DNA of 64,000 bases from Capitulum mitella (Eukaryota > Arthropoda > Thecostraca > Pollicipedomorpha > Pollicipedidae), in assembly GCA_030062745.1 (NCBI GenBank), contig CP099841.1, forward strand, positions 9,859,501-9,923,500. Reading direction: 5' to 3'. Positions 45,720 through 56,400 of this stretch are shown here, piece by piece. Numbering within the stretch: the first letter of the stretch is position 1; the number at the start of each line of letters is the position of its first letter. A program made the position numbers and the translations under genes. The notes beneath the pieces were generated by a model that worked only from the letters and a program-made list of their open reading frames with translations, did no database searches and was not told the DNA's origin.

Positions 45720-48700
45720 TCATGAAAAATGGAGTTCTGGCGTGATAATACTTTGGCTTAAAAATGACCGCACTTCAAATTTTGGGGCACTGATTTTAAG
45801 TATACTACTCACTGCTATGTTCACCCAGGTTCCATTTCCTAAAACGTAACTCATACACGCGGGTTTGTATGATGTACCGGAATTCGAACGCATTTAATTG
45901 GTTTCAGGCATTTTTACGTCATTTGTAGGCGCAGAGAATGAGTACAAGTCACGGGGCTTTCTCGGATCCACAACCTTCCTGACCACTTTACTCAGGAAAG
46001 TTTTCGCCACACCTCTCTAACTGCGTTGCCCAGGTTTTGTGAATCGTTGGTGATAGTCCGTCGCGCCGTCATTGCAACGGAAACAGATGTTTGCAGCTAA
46101 GCAACTCATACTTTGAAGCGCAGCGTGCGCCTTTCATTTGGGCTTCTTCACCACCTCTTCCTATACCTGACACCTTTCTAAATTTTCCCTGAGGCGGTGA
46201 TTTTCCGAGTCTTAACTTCAAGATGAAGTGTAATATAGATGACATCGGAGACGCAAATATTTGTATATTTCTCATGAAGACAACGTCCTCTTCTAAAATC
46301 TGGTCTTGCTCCAATTCAGGCCAGAGGTCCATTGGATCACGCTGACACGATCGTTTGAGGGATATAGAAAAAAATGAAAATAAGGTACCACATACATGTG
46401 TAGAAGCGTAAACAAAATTTCGAAGTGGGACTTCAAGTGATAGTCCCAGAATCCGTGGACAATTAGCAGCCCGGTGGTCTAATGCGATCTAATGTAGCTT
46501 TTCTTATGTGGACCTCAATTTTATTCAATAAAGCCTACATGAAAATATCAATGGGTGGCGTACCTGAAATCAATGTCCCCAAAAATTTGCATTTAAAGGA
46601 GAATCCCCGAAGCCCCTTCTGGTTTTCCTCCAAAATGAAAACATATTCACTATTCGGTCATCAAGAGAATTTGGAACAGGTTACTCGAGTGTGATAAGGC
46701 CGTTCAAAGACGCAGCCTTCATTTTTTTCGGGAGGGGTAGTTGGCACACGGAGAAGATCCCTCAAGAGCCCAGTCACTACGTGTTTAGAGACCCCCAAGC
46801 TTCCAGAGACCTCTCAGTTCTCGAAATATTGGTAGGTCTGAGTCTCCGTTGCGCCTTAAAGATCTTGCGCCCCAAAAATCTGATATATTTCAGCCAAGGC
46901 CCAGTTATTTCTTGTTTTTCAATGTTTCCTTTAGATGTTCGAGAAATTAAACGCTCCATAGACACCATGATTCGGAGCTCATTTGGAATAAGCCCTAGTC
47001 TCCTCGTCATTGCAGGACGGGTTCGAGTCGCTGCGATGTTCGGTATTGGGCCCGCCGGTTAGACGGCGTCTGGCCGACTAACCAGCTGACTCCCAGACGG
47101 CCGTGTCCTATCTTTGTCGGTACGTTGCACCCTCGCTGCAAAATCAGCCCGTGCCTGGGATTGCACGATCCGGGGCAGAAATCAGAGTGCATGCAACAAG
47201 CTCTGTTTAGCACGAGCTGTAGTCATGAAATCGCCTTGGGAAAACATTCGGACTCAGTCTATAGAGAAATGGGGCATTAATAGGAAACTTATGCCTCTGA
47301 TATGTTTTACGATAATCAGGTGCTGGTAAGGCGCGGTATAAAACTAAGATTTTACCCCAAATTAGTATGGACAAATTGTTAAACATTTCTTACAAGGAGA
47401 TTTCAGGTCGGCATAAATCATCGCAGTCACGAAATTTGCATTATATGCATCAGGCAGCTGAAATTACTCACATAAATGTTTCTTGTGTCTGTGCAAAGGT
47501 GTGCCTTACCTACATGGGTGTCCACGTCATACGTATCATTTAGTGAAAATAAAGCTCACCTAGCTAACGTAGCAAACCTGGATTTCAACAACATTTCGAC
47601 AACCTGGCCTGTCCGCCTGCCTGCCTGCCTGTCTCTGTCTGTTTTGTCTTGCGTGACAAATGGCGGAGAGTGCGGGGCATCTGGTCTGTACCTCACCCAA
47701 TCAGTCGAGATTTACTGGAACCTAACTACACATAATTCTGAGGTATCGGTACACTGGGTGGCGTCCAGTCACTGAATCCGAATACCACAACACGCCGCAA
47801 CTCTTACGAGTGACGATGACCTGACTATGGAAACGTTCCCCCCAAAACGCCGTTAGAAGACAGTAAAACAGTAAGTAAAACGTAAACCAGACTACGCGTC
47901 GAACATAGGCGAGTAGTGTTTTGAACGGGTCTGAAGGATGTTGGTCGTGATGCCAAAACACCAGCTGAGGTCGCTAAAGACGCTCGTACGGATAAACGTC
48001 CCAGTGCAATTGAAATGCTTCCTCTTTTTCTTTCTCATTCATGGTAGTGCTTAGTATCTGCCTGCATGAAAAACAACCCAAAAGGAATTTATTAGCTCTA
48101 TCTATGGGCTACGAGGTGTGATCCATTACAAACCGTTTTTTTTTCATAGGACTGCCCCGGCGAAATATGATGGGGGCCATTCGAGTGGAAACGTGCTCGA
48201 TGATTTCAACACTGCAGGAAAACATGAAAGAAGCCACAAGTCAGATGGGTTCTTGGGAGGGACTGTCTACGCATCAACTGAATCGCTCATAACTACTTAT
48301 ACCTGATGCAGTTTTCGTCACTAAACTGGCGTCTACAAAAGGTAACGCCACAGAAAAAACGGAATCAACTCAACGAGTAACTAAGCTGACTGACAACTCT
48401 GCAGTAACTGAGGAGTCTCGAACAGCTCACCGATTTTCAAATATCCTCCCTTCGAAGGAGGGTGGGAAACCACATCTGTTCCTCGGCATTTGTCTTTATG
48501 ACTCAGAAATGACATGGAGCTTCACCCTGATGTTTCGAATAGATGCTTTCTGTTTAATTCTGCATATTTTTGGAACTGACGGCACATTTTGGCCGGGTGG
48601 AATAACGGAGATTCCAGGCTTGCAATAGATTTTAAAGGCCACGAACACGTCCTTCCAACACCGACATCCTATAAATATACTCTGCTATCATCTTTATGAC

Positions 48701-49190
48701 TTTTTTAACAACCTGAAACGTCATGCGTCGGGCCGACGAATCGTTGCCTAGAGGCAACTTTCGAGGTAGAGCTACCTCTGGATCACGTGGTACCCCTTGG
48801 AGGCAGTCGGTATGCCTCCAGTCAACACACTGCAGAGACCGCAGATGTTTGACGGAGTTCCTCGGCCAAACGTGGCAGCGTCAGCTAATCCACGGAGCGA
48901 ACCGACGCCGCCGGCGCACGCCGAGAAATTCAGCGGGAGAGCCTCCGGAACCGGGCGTCACTCCGTCAGCCGGTCTCACGGGGAGCATGCAGCTGAGGGG
49001 GGGCCTCCTCGCCGGAAGGCATACCCCCGCCGACGTTTTACAGCCGCGTTTGATGGCGGTGGCTGGCGGCGCGCATGTGTGCCTTTATGTTCGGCCTGGT
49101 GCGCGGAGGGCGTCGGTGGCGTGCACGCCGCACCAGCTGCGCACCCCAGCGGGCGCTGATTTACAGCGCACTGAGTCCCGACACGCCATG
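45720..49190. other. No gene recognised
   Basis: 3.4 kb of mixed sequence with only short, overlapping frames. A CCTG(C)n-type run occurs near 47617-47635. No bounded element or exon was seen. Confidence 0.35.
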
Positions 49191-49640
49191 CATCGGGTGT
49201 CCGGGCAGGGGAGCTGGCAGCGGAGCAGTCTGACCTCAGTCATCGGGTGTCCGGGCAGGGGAGCTGGCAGCGGAGCAGTCTGACCTCAGTCATCGGGTGT
49301 CCGGGCAGGGGAGCTGGCAGAGGAGCAGTCCGACCTCAGTCATCGGGTGTCCGGGCAGGGGAGCTGGCAGCGGAGCAGTCTGACCTCAGTCATCGGGTGT
49401 CCGGGCAGGGGAGCTGGCAGCGGAGCAGTCTGACCTCAGTCATCGGGTGTCCGGGTAGGGGAGCTGACAGCGGAGTAGTCTGACCTCAGTCATTGGGTGT
49501 CCGGAGAGGGGAGCTGACAGCGGAGTAGTCTGACCTCAGTCATTGGGTGCCCGGAGAGGGGAGCTGACAGCGGAGTAGTCTGACCTCAGTCATTGGATGT
49601 TCGGAGAGGGGAGCTGACAGCGGAGTAGGTAGCAGTCTGG
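49191..49640. repeat. 50-bp minisatellite, nine units
   Basis: CAT(C/T)GG(G/A)TGT starts units at 49191, 49241, 49291 and so on to 49591, exactly 50 bp apart. Further unit words are CCGGGCAGGGGAGCTGGCAG and CGGAGCAGTCTGACCTCAGT. The first five units are nearly identical; the last four share derived changes (GAGAGGGGAGCTGACAG, GGAGTAGTC), showing two sub-blocks. Confidence 0.97.
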
Positions 49641-49981
49641 CTTCATTGAGCCGGAAATACAGACTGGCTCCCGTCAATTAGAAGCGAGGTCTGGCGAGTT
49701 TACTCCCGGCTACGTTCAAAGAAACGCCAAAACCTGCAAGTCGGGTCATTCTGTTCGAACCATCATTTATCGAACTCCCACACCGATGTGTCAGTTTCCA
49801 GAACAGGTCAAAGGGCTCACCTCGCAATACGCACCTTTAAAGGACTACCCGATGTCCACAGGGGATTTTGCGGACATCTCCAGATCTAGACAAGTATCTG
49901 CATTACTGACCTTTAAGGATGTCAAACGCCTCTTCATCGCTGGGCCAGCTAAGAGCGCCGCCGTGAAGGAGTACACACTGG
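49641..49981. other. No gene recognised
   Basis: Unique-looking sequence between the minisatellite and the next transposon terminus. An open frame at 49786-50079 has no motif. Confidence 0.4.
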
Positions 49982-50090
49982 CAGGGCCTATTTTAAGGAA
50001 AAATGACTGCGGGGGCAATTCTGCGAACGAGACGCATTGGCTGAGACCCCCCCCCGGGCATTTGTGTTCTCCTTATTGAATTTTGTCCAC

Positions 50091-50093
<3 letters not shown>

Positions 50094-50147
<54 letters not shown>

Positions 50148-50187
50148 TAAGGAAAGGATATATATATATAAATGCTTTCCTAGGGAA

Positions 50188-50237
<50 letters not shown>
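50094..50237. repeat. Interrupted (TA)n array
   Basis: Two long TA runs flank a 45-bp interruption made of CCTAAGGAAAGG, a short TA run and GCTTTCCTAGGGAAGGC; the interruptions are themselves partly inverted repeats. Confidence 0.95.
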
Positions 50238-50240
<3 letters not shown>

Positions 50241-50649
50241 GCGAATTACGATGAACACTTCCACAGCGCTCTGTCATTAACTGATATGTCTTTTGGAGGA
50301 AATCATGTGTGCAAAATATGGCCTTGGTCCAGCACTCTTAAGCACTTTCACACGAAGACTGGATGTCGTTTGTGCTGGATTTTATTTTATTTCGATGAAA
50401 TTCGCGCCGGCTTTTGTGCATTCCGAACCCATTAAATTCAAAGAACACCATTTCATTTATCCCCAGCAAGAACTCATTCTCCATGGACTTGTGATCCCTG
50501 GGAGATTCGCTCAGGGAGAGATGTGTCTGAAATGCCCCCAAACGTGTTCTGTGCTTCAGTTTTTTTTAAACCAAGCGCACGATATGCGTAAAATGCACAT
50601 CATAGTACTCCTGGATCGAAAACTGGATCGAAAGACACTTCGCATTCTG

Positions 50650-52905
50650 TCTCAGGTCATAGGTCACTGGCCCTGTCGGCAGCAGTGTTGCTTACGTGGG
50701 AATGATACTTCAGTCCTCTTAGTGGTCTCGGGGTTCTGGCGACGATGCTATTCGATGACTTGTAGCAGGTACTGCTTTTGCCCTTCATCCTTCGTCAGTA
50801 CCTTGTTGTATACTTGGATAAGAGCCACAGCTCGTTCAGCGAAGTCGCTAACTACTGCGATCCCGCACGGGACTTCCTTAACGTTCTTGGAGCCAAGTGC
50901 CGTCTCCCAGTCAGCGGGATCGGCGGCAAGGAAGTCCATGTTGATGCCGTAGGCTTTCAGGTTGCCAACCGACTTTGCGATAATGAAGTCGACGATGATC
51001 TTCCTGGGACGAGAACCTCCTTTTCTGCGAGATCCACCTGCGCTCGCTGGGAGGACTCTCCGATCCCTGTTCCTGGAGTGCCGCGATCATCTTCATCTTC
51101 ATCTCACACGGCACGCCCTCGTCGAAGAACGACACACCAGCCAGTTCTTCGCTGGGGCACCATAATAGGTGATTGTTACAATAAATCATATGTCGACTAT
51201 GGTGTCATAATAGATAATAGGTGATCGGCAAACTCCTTGGAGATCCCCTTCGAAATCTCAGCATTCACATCAGGCTTTGCAGAACGGCCAGGTCGTGCAC
51301 GGAAGCGCTGACCGCCGATGAAGAGCAGAACCATGCACTGACATACAAAACAACCATGAAAGAGACGAAGCGCCTGAGTGCTCCCAATTCACTGAGAGTC
51401 ACGGAGAACTGATGGCAAAGCAAGAAGATCTTGATCCCGCAGATTATGCGCCCCATCCATCTGGCGCGATGGAACCATCTATCTGGCACGTTGGAGAGCA
51501 CCTGGCTGGGGAACTTGATTCCCCGTGAAGGCTCTTAACCACAGGGGATAATCGAGACCTCAAAGAACCAAAGATAATCATCGCTAGGCTGGATTTCGGC
51601 GAGCTTCTCACGGCAGAAGGCGACGAAACGATCATTGGAAGAGAAAAACGTCTCGGCCACTGCTGGCTCCAGGTCTTCATACACCATAGGTTCAAACTTG
51701 TTCCAATCAATGAGCCTCCATCTCTTCTTGAAGCTCTTGAACAAGGAGATCGCGGTCCCGAGGACGGACCGAAGCGCGCGGAGAAAGCCGCCTCTGCCAC
51801 CAGTTCGACGATATGATGACGACAAGCAAAATGAATAGGTCGTCATTCAAGCTTCTGCTGAAGAAGCGTGTTTGCTCCCACAACTTGTCCAATATTGCTG
51901 GAGGTGGTGTGGAAGCTCATGCCGACGACGTCGTCCGAAATCTCCCCGTCTTCCAGACAAAGCGCGAAAACGTCGGCTGGCGTTGCTCCGGCTCTACTTG
52001 CAACTTCCGAACACCGAAGAGCTTGGCGGCACTTCTTGGACCGGTTACAATGACAGAGTCGATCCACCTTTCCCTTTCCATCGTCAGTAACAGTTTGCCG
52101 TCCCAGTGGACCACCAGATTGGGTGACGCGGAGAAAGAATGCTAGATTTCGTCCGCAATGGCTTTCCTCTGCGATCTACGTGCGAGCCTGCCCGAGCTTC
52201 TGTGATCGCCGGTTCAGAGGAGTCGCGGCCGAGGACCGAAGCCGTCGCCGATAGGAAGTGAATTGCAGAGCAATCATTGAGCTTGGTCCGATCGAGGGCT
52301 GCTGCCTGACCAGGAGTGGCGATGTTCTTGGCTCTCCTGCAGGGCCGCTTTGAAGGCATGGCCAAGGGCTACGGGTCATCCTGATCTGTCAGTTATGTGT
52401 TGTCGGTAGGCGAGTATTTCAGCTGGGCAGTTGCCTCATGCTTGGTCTGCTGTTTAATCTAACGGCGGGCCCTTTAAAGCTTCGGCCTACTGTTGTCGTT
52501 GAAGAGCTCGCTCCTCCTTCTCAGAAGGGAACTTATCGAATACCACCATGACGCCTGGGCGACCTGGCTCCCTTTGGGCCTAGAGAATGTCTTTATCCTC
52601 TTGGTTTTGATGATCTTAATGGTGCCGACAAGGGCAAGGCCAAAAAGATTGTTAAGGTTGTCCCTAAATCCATTCTTCTTGTCAATTTCCGGGACGAACC
52701 TCCAGAATTTGCCTTTGGTACTGGTCAAGCTTCCTGTTGAGCTTCTTTATCACGTTCCGCTCCGGTGCAGTGAGAATACGGGCTTTGTTCCACACCTTCA
52801 TCATTTCGCGGACGATCTGTGTTTTGACCTACCTCTGGGTAAGCCTATCCACACGGTGGGACTGAAAATATTGCTGCAGCACTTCTCCCCGCGAAGGCAG
52901 TTCTG
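50650..52905 (-). pseudogene. hAT-like transposase-family pseudogene, near full length
   Basis: Read on the minus strand across several frames, one ancestral protein of roughly 700 residues can be followed. In order: VWNKARI (about 52785), DNLNNLFGLAL (52660), EPGRPGVMVVFDKFPSEKEE (52550), AAALDRTKL (52290), MVHWDGKLL (52100), VVGMSFHTTSSNIG (51920), FACRHHIVELV (51815), FKSFKKRWRLIDW (51730), HRARWMGR (51450), SEELAGVSFFDEGV (51150), and AERAVALIQVYNKVLTKDE followed by QKQYLLQV (50790). From memory this is a family of unnamed proteins abundant in arthropod genomes. The T.SN motif, C..H and RW motifs in this order fit the hAT RNase-H fold. Frameshifts separate most segments, stops interrupt others (for example at 51532), and the expected first catalytic aspartate (DTT) is His (HTT). 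It is inactive. Confidence 0.75.
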
Positions 52906-54119
52906 AGCACCGGTCAACCAAAATTCGGCTTTTTTCTCGTGCTGCAGCCATAGTGACACAGACTTCCGTTATAAAAGGTACTTTCTGCATTGACGCAGGT
53001 GGTCCTTAAATATCCTGACGTCTAAGAACGCGCGGGAAATTGCCAGACCGGCACCGTGGGTTACCAGGGCATGGCAAGGCGTGGTACTTCAAATGTATAA
53101 GTCACAGTCTGCAAATGATGGCCAGAATATTGGCGAGGTGTTGCGGCAGCTTCGATTCTTCCCTAAATGACACAGTAGGTTGCCTGTCCGGGATAGTTTC
53201 TGTTGATCTAATCTATCCCCAAAATACATTTTCTCACCGAATTTTGGCCATATGTTTTTCAACACTGTGCAGAAGTGTAAATGTTGTCCCAACACAGGCA
53301 GAACAAACTTCTCCATTTCCAGGTTATCGGCCCCAAAATAAAAAAGTCATCTCAGATTGAAATATTCGCCTTAGGCCCGCCTCAGTGAGATATCATCAAA
53401 ATTTGTCGTTGTCTGCAGTCTAGGCCATGCCATGTTCGTTAACCAGATGAAGCATGCTCATGGGATGCTCAAACCCATGCACTAGGAGCAGCAGGATTGA
53501 CGGTTTTAATATATGACTGACTAATTTTCCGTTTTCCTCGCGTAAAACTCGGGTTTAACCGCCTAGTTCAATGAAGTTCTACCAATCAGGTACTGGGATT
53601 TTAGCAGGGTTTTCGGATCAGGATGATTGGTGATGACTGCAGCACTGCTGGACTGTTACCGCATTCATATAAACATTATCTCACCATAGCGAAACCGCCC
53701 TGCGCACCAGGTCGCCCTTCAGTTTTCTTGCGCTTGAACACATCAAAGATGGTTATCATCATTTTTAACGTGCTCACGATGCAATGAAACGCCTTGGTCA
53801 CCCACCAGACAATCGTGGCATCGGGTGCCGGCGTACTAATTACGAAACACGCTCGCCAGCGGTCACTAGGTGTGCCTGCAATACGTATTATAAAGTGATG
53901 CTTCTAATTGTGCTCCCACATTACTCAGTGATTCAACACATCTTTCGTTCATAAGATGATGCTTTGCGAGCGCAGCGCTTTATGGAATACCTTCCTGGGT
54001 ACGCTAGTACACCTGGCTGTTTTTTTTCTTTGCATGGGCAAAGGATCTTGACTGGGGGGGCAAAGTGTCTGACTGGGGGGGCATTTGCCCCCCCAGTTAA
54101 CATGTTAAAATAGGCCCTG

Positions 54120-55285
54120 GTTTTAGTAACTAGATCTAGATAAGATAGAATAAACAACTGCAAAAGATGCTTGGGGGGGGGAGAGTACAGAAGACACTTT
54201 GCACCCCTGCTCCAAAGAGTGCGGTTACGTTTACCCCTTGTATTCTCCAGTGGCGGTGACATGGCCTCAGTTCAGCAAGTGATTAAAAAACAGTCTTGAG
54301 CTGTGTGTGCTTTCATTCATCTCTGTCATCGCTTTAGTTGACCAAACTCAGTCTGAAACAATTTGCGTGGGTATTCAAGGCTCTCTTTTGTAGTACTAGA
54401 CTGAAGTGCTAATGGAGCTTTAAATGAACTGATTCACGGCTGGGGCACCTAAAGGGATATTACGCAAGCAAAATGTTAAAATGACAGCCTTGCTTGTAAG
54501 CATGCCAGTTGATCTGAACTTTCCACATCAAAAGTGATTTTCATTATCAGAATGGTTTAATGGAAGAGAGATACTTCAAACTTGGGGAAGCAATATCGCG
54601 TATTACGTACATTGACCTGTAGATCACTGGCTACCTGTACTGGTTGCGTGCATTGGAAACACCTATGAGCTACCTGTAACTCTTTGGCTAAAATATCCAG
54701 TCGTAATCTGGCATCAACACCAAGACAAATATATCATTCGATTCCCAGAAATGTGCAGCGCTTCCAACTGTCATTGCTCTCTTTTAAATCATATCTCCAA
54801 TGACATGGAACTCCAGGCGGTATTGGAGCCTGAGTGGCATTTGATCCCTTTATGTGGACGCAGAAAGTGCATTGGTACTGTAATTGAGCCCCTTGTCGAT
54901 ATCCGGCTTGATGGTAATAAAGCTCTCAGTGGAAACGTATTTAACACCCTGGGATCAGAGTGAGAAATAGGCTCTATCTGTCTCGCAACTAAAGACGACT
55001 GATAATCCAGACGGAGGCCAGCAGGTGACGGTTCAGGACGCACGCATGTGGTCGCCGGCGCACCTACACCTGGCTGAACCCTAAACCGCCGGCTCTCGTC
55101 ATCACAGCTAGGAGACGACTGCGTCTGCCCCCCGTGATTAACATTTCGTTCCCCGCTGGCGTGATGGCGTCGCGTGTTCGACAGCCGTCACGCTCGTTAT
55201 GCTTTTCTCTCATTATAAAGCGCATATCCAACATAAGACTTCATTTTTATCAAGCATAACGGCAATTTCTTCGAGACTCTTCCGA
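54120..55285. other. No gene recognised
   Basis: Mixed sequence with short chance frames. A G-run fragment at 54172-54181 lies just outside the preceding element terminus. Confidence 0.4.
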
Positions 55286-55289
55286 CTTG

Positions 55290-56400
55290 CCCGACCCTAC
55301 CGTCGGACCGAAAGGGAACCACAACCAATCCATGCCACACAGGGCGCCGCAACGAGGCGAGAACGAGACCGGCCGGCGCTCGACCGCAGCCGGCCGCGCG
55401 CCGTCACTCAGTCGGCGCCGCGCCTGTCGCAGCCGCGCCGCGTTAAGTGCTGATCTCAGGCCGGGATTTTCTCGTCCGACCGAGCGGAGACCCGCCGGCC
55501 CGGCGGCACGGCTCCATTATCGACGCCGCGCGGCGGCAACAGACGAAATGTGCCAGCGGTTTCCGCTGATTTGACGCTTAAAGAAGGAATCAGATTTAGG
55601 GGCGCCGTCTAATCAAGTCATTTGGCGAATATGCGGCCGGGTTATGAACGGCCTCAGACCGCACCGGCCGGCTGCGGGCACCGCGGCCGGCGCAGGGGAG
55701 CCTCGCACACAAAGGCGGCGCAGGCGACGCCTTGGCGCGGCGCCTGCCGCACCGGGCCACGTCACAGGCGCGGCGCCGGAACCCGCCTAATGGCGGCCGC
55801 CGGGCATAAATTCGACACACGGCGGGTGCGCGGCCGGCGCGGCCCAGGTCGCCCTCTCACGGCCGCGGCGCCGACAGAACAATGGCCGCGCGGGCTTCAC
55901 GAGCGCCGCCGCAGCCGCGCTGCCGCAGCCTCTGCACGGCGACACGCGGCACCTGCGCCCGCCGCGGCGGCCGCCGCAGGGCAGCGCACGGCGTCCCGCT
56001 TCCGGCTAATGCACGGCAGCACACGTGTGTTCCCCTCCGGCCGCCACAGCGTAACACACGTGTGTCCCTTCTGGCCCCCACAGGGTAACGTGTGTCCCCT
56101 CTGGCCCCCAACAGGGCAACACACGTGTCCCAGTCCGGCCGCCCCACGTCCATCCCCCTCCGGCCCTCACAGGGCAACACACGTACATCCCTCTCCGGTC
56201 CCCACAGGGCAGCACACGTGTGTCCCCCTCCGGCCGCAGCAGGGCAACATCCGTGCCTGCCTGCCGCGAGCGACGGCGGCGTAAAGTCGTCGCCCGGAGC
56301 CATTTGGAAGTGGGCCGGCAGGATCGACGCCGAGGCCGCGAGTTACGGCCGCGGCCACTCTCCCTTCAACAGTTAAACCAAATGGAACAGAAGCCGTGGA
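55290..56400. promoter_or_regulatory. CpG-dense region with AT-rich cores
   Basis: More than 1 kb of GC- and CpG-rich sequence broken by TAATCAAGTCATTTGGCG, GGGTTATGAACGG, CCTAATGGCG, GGCATAAATTCG and TGAATGAATAAAAC. The long open frames (55622-56284 plus, 55857-56303 minus and others) overlap on both strands and are low-complexity, so I treat them as compositional. It resembles a CpG island or clustered enhancer; no gene start is identified. Confidence 0.35.
56010..56265. repeat. ~40-55-bp repeat with CACACGTGTGT cores
   Basis: Variants of CAGGGCAACACACGTGTGTCC followed by CC(T/C)CTCCGGCC(C/G)(C/T)CA recur about six times with uneven spacing. Each carries a CACGTG-type E-box palindrome. Confidence 0.75.

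Larger units (their letters stand above)
49982..54119. mobile_element. Probable 4.1-kb hAT-type element carrying a transposase relic
   Basis: The left terminus CAGGGCCTATTTTAAGG at 49982 matches the right terminus, which on the minus strand from 54119 begins CAGGGCCTATTTTAACATG; both continue into ACTG(C/G)GGGGGCAA. These are the same termini as the 42342-45711 element. Between them lies a minus-strand hAT-like transposase pseudogene. The flanking octamers (CACACTGG and GTTTTAGT) do not match, so either the duplication has decayed or the two ends come from different insertions. A TA array lies near the left end. Confidence 0.55.

Noticed and set aside
47010-47060. tRNA-like B-box (GGGTTCGAGTCG)
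   Set aside because: No matching A-box at the proper distance and no cloverleaf could be formed; same for TTCGAATC at 57628.
49191-49640. CRISPR-like array
   Set aside because: Units are contiguous 50-bp tandem copies without unique spacers, and the sequence is from an animal genome.
50293-50952. 219-codon plus-strand open frame
   Set aside because: Its right half is antisense to the end of the transposase relic and its left half has no motif.
53605-54127. CAGGG at 53605 as the left partner of the 54119 terminus
   Set aside because: Homology stops after a few bases and the flanking octamers only match with a one-base shift; 49982 is a far better terminal match.
55622-56303. Long open frames on both strands
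   Set aside because: CpG-rich composition and tandem repeats explain them; no conserved motif.
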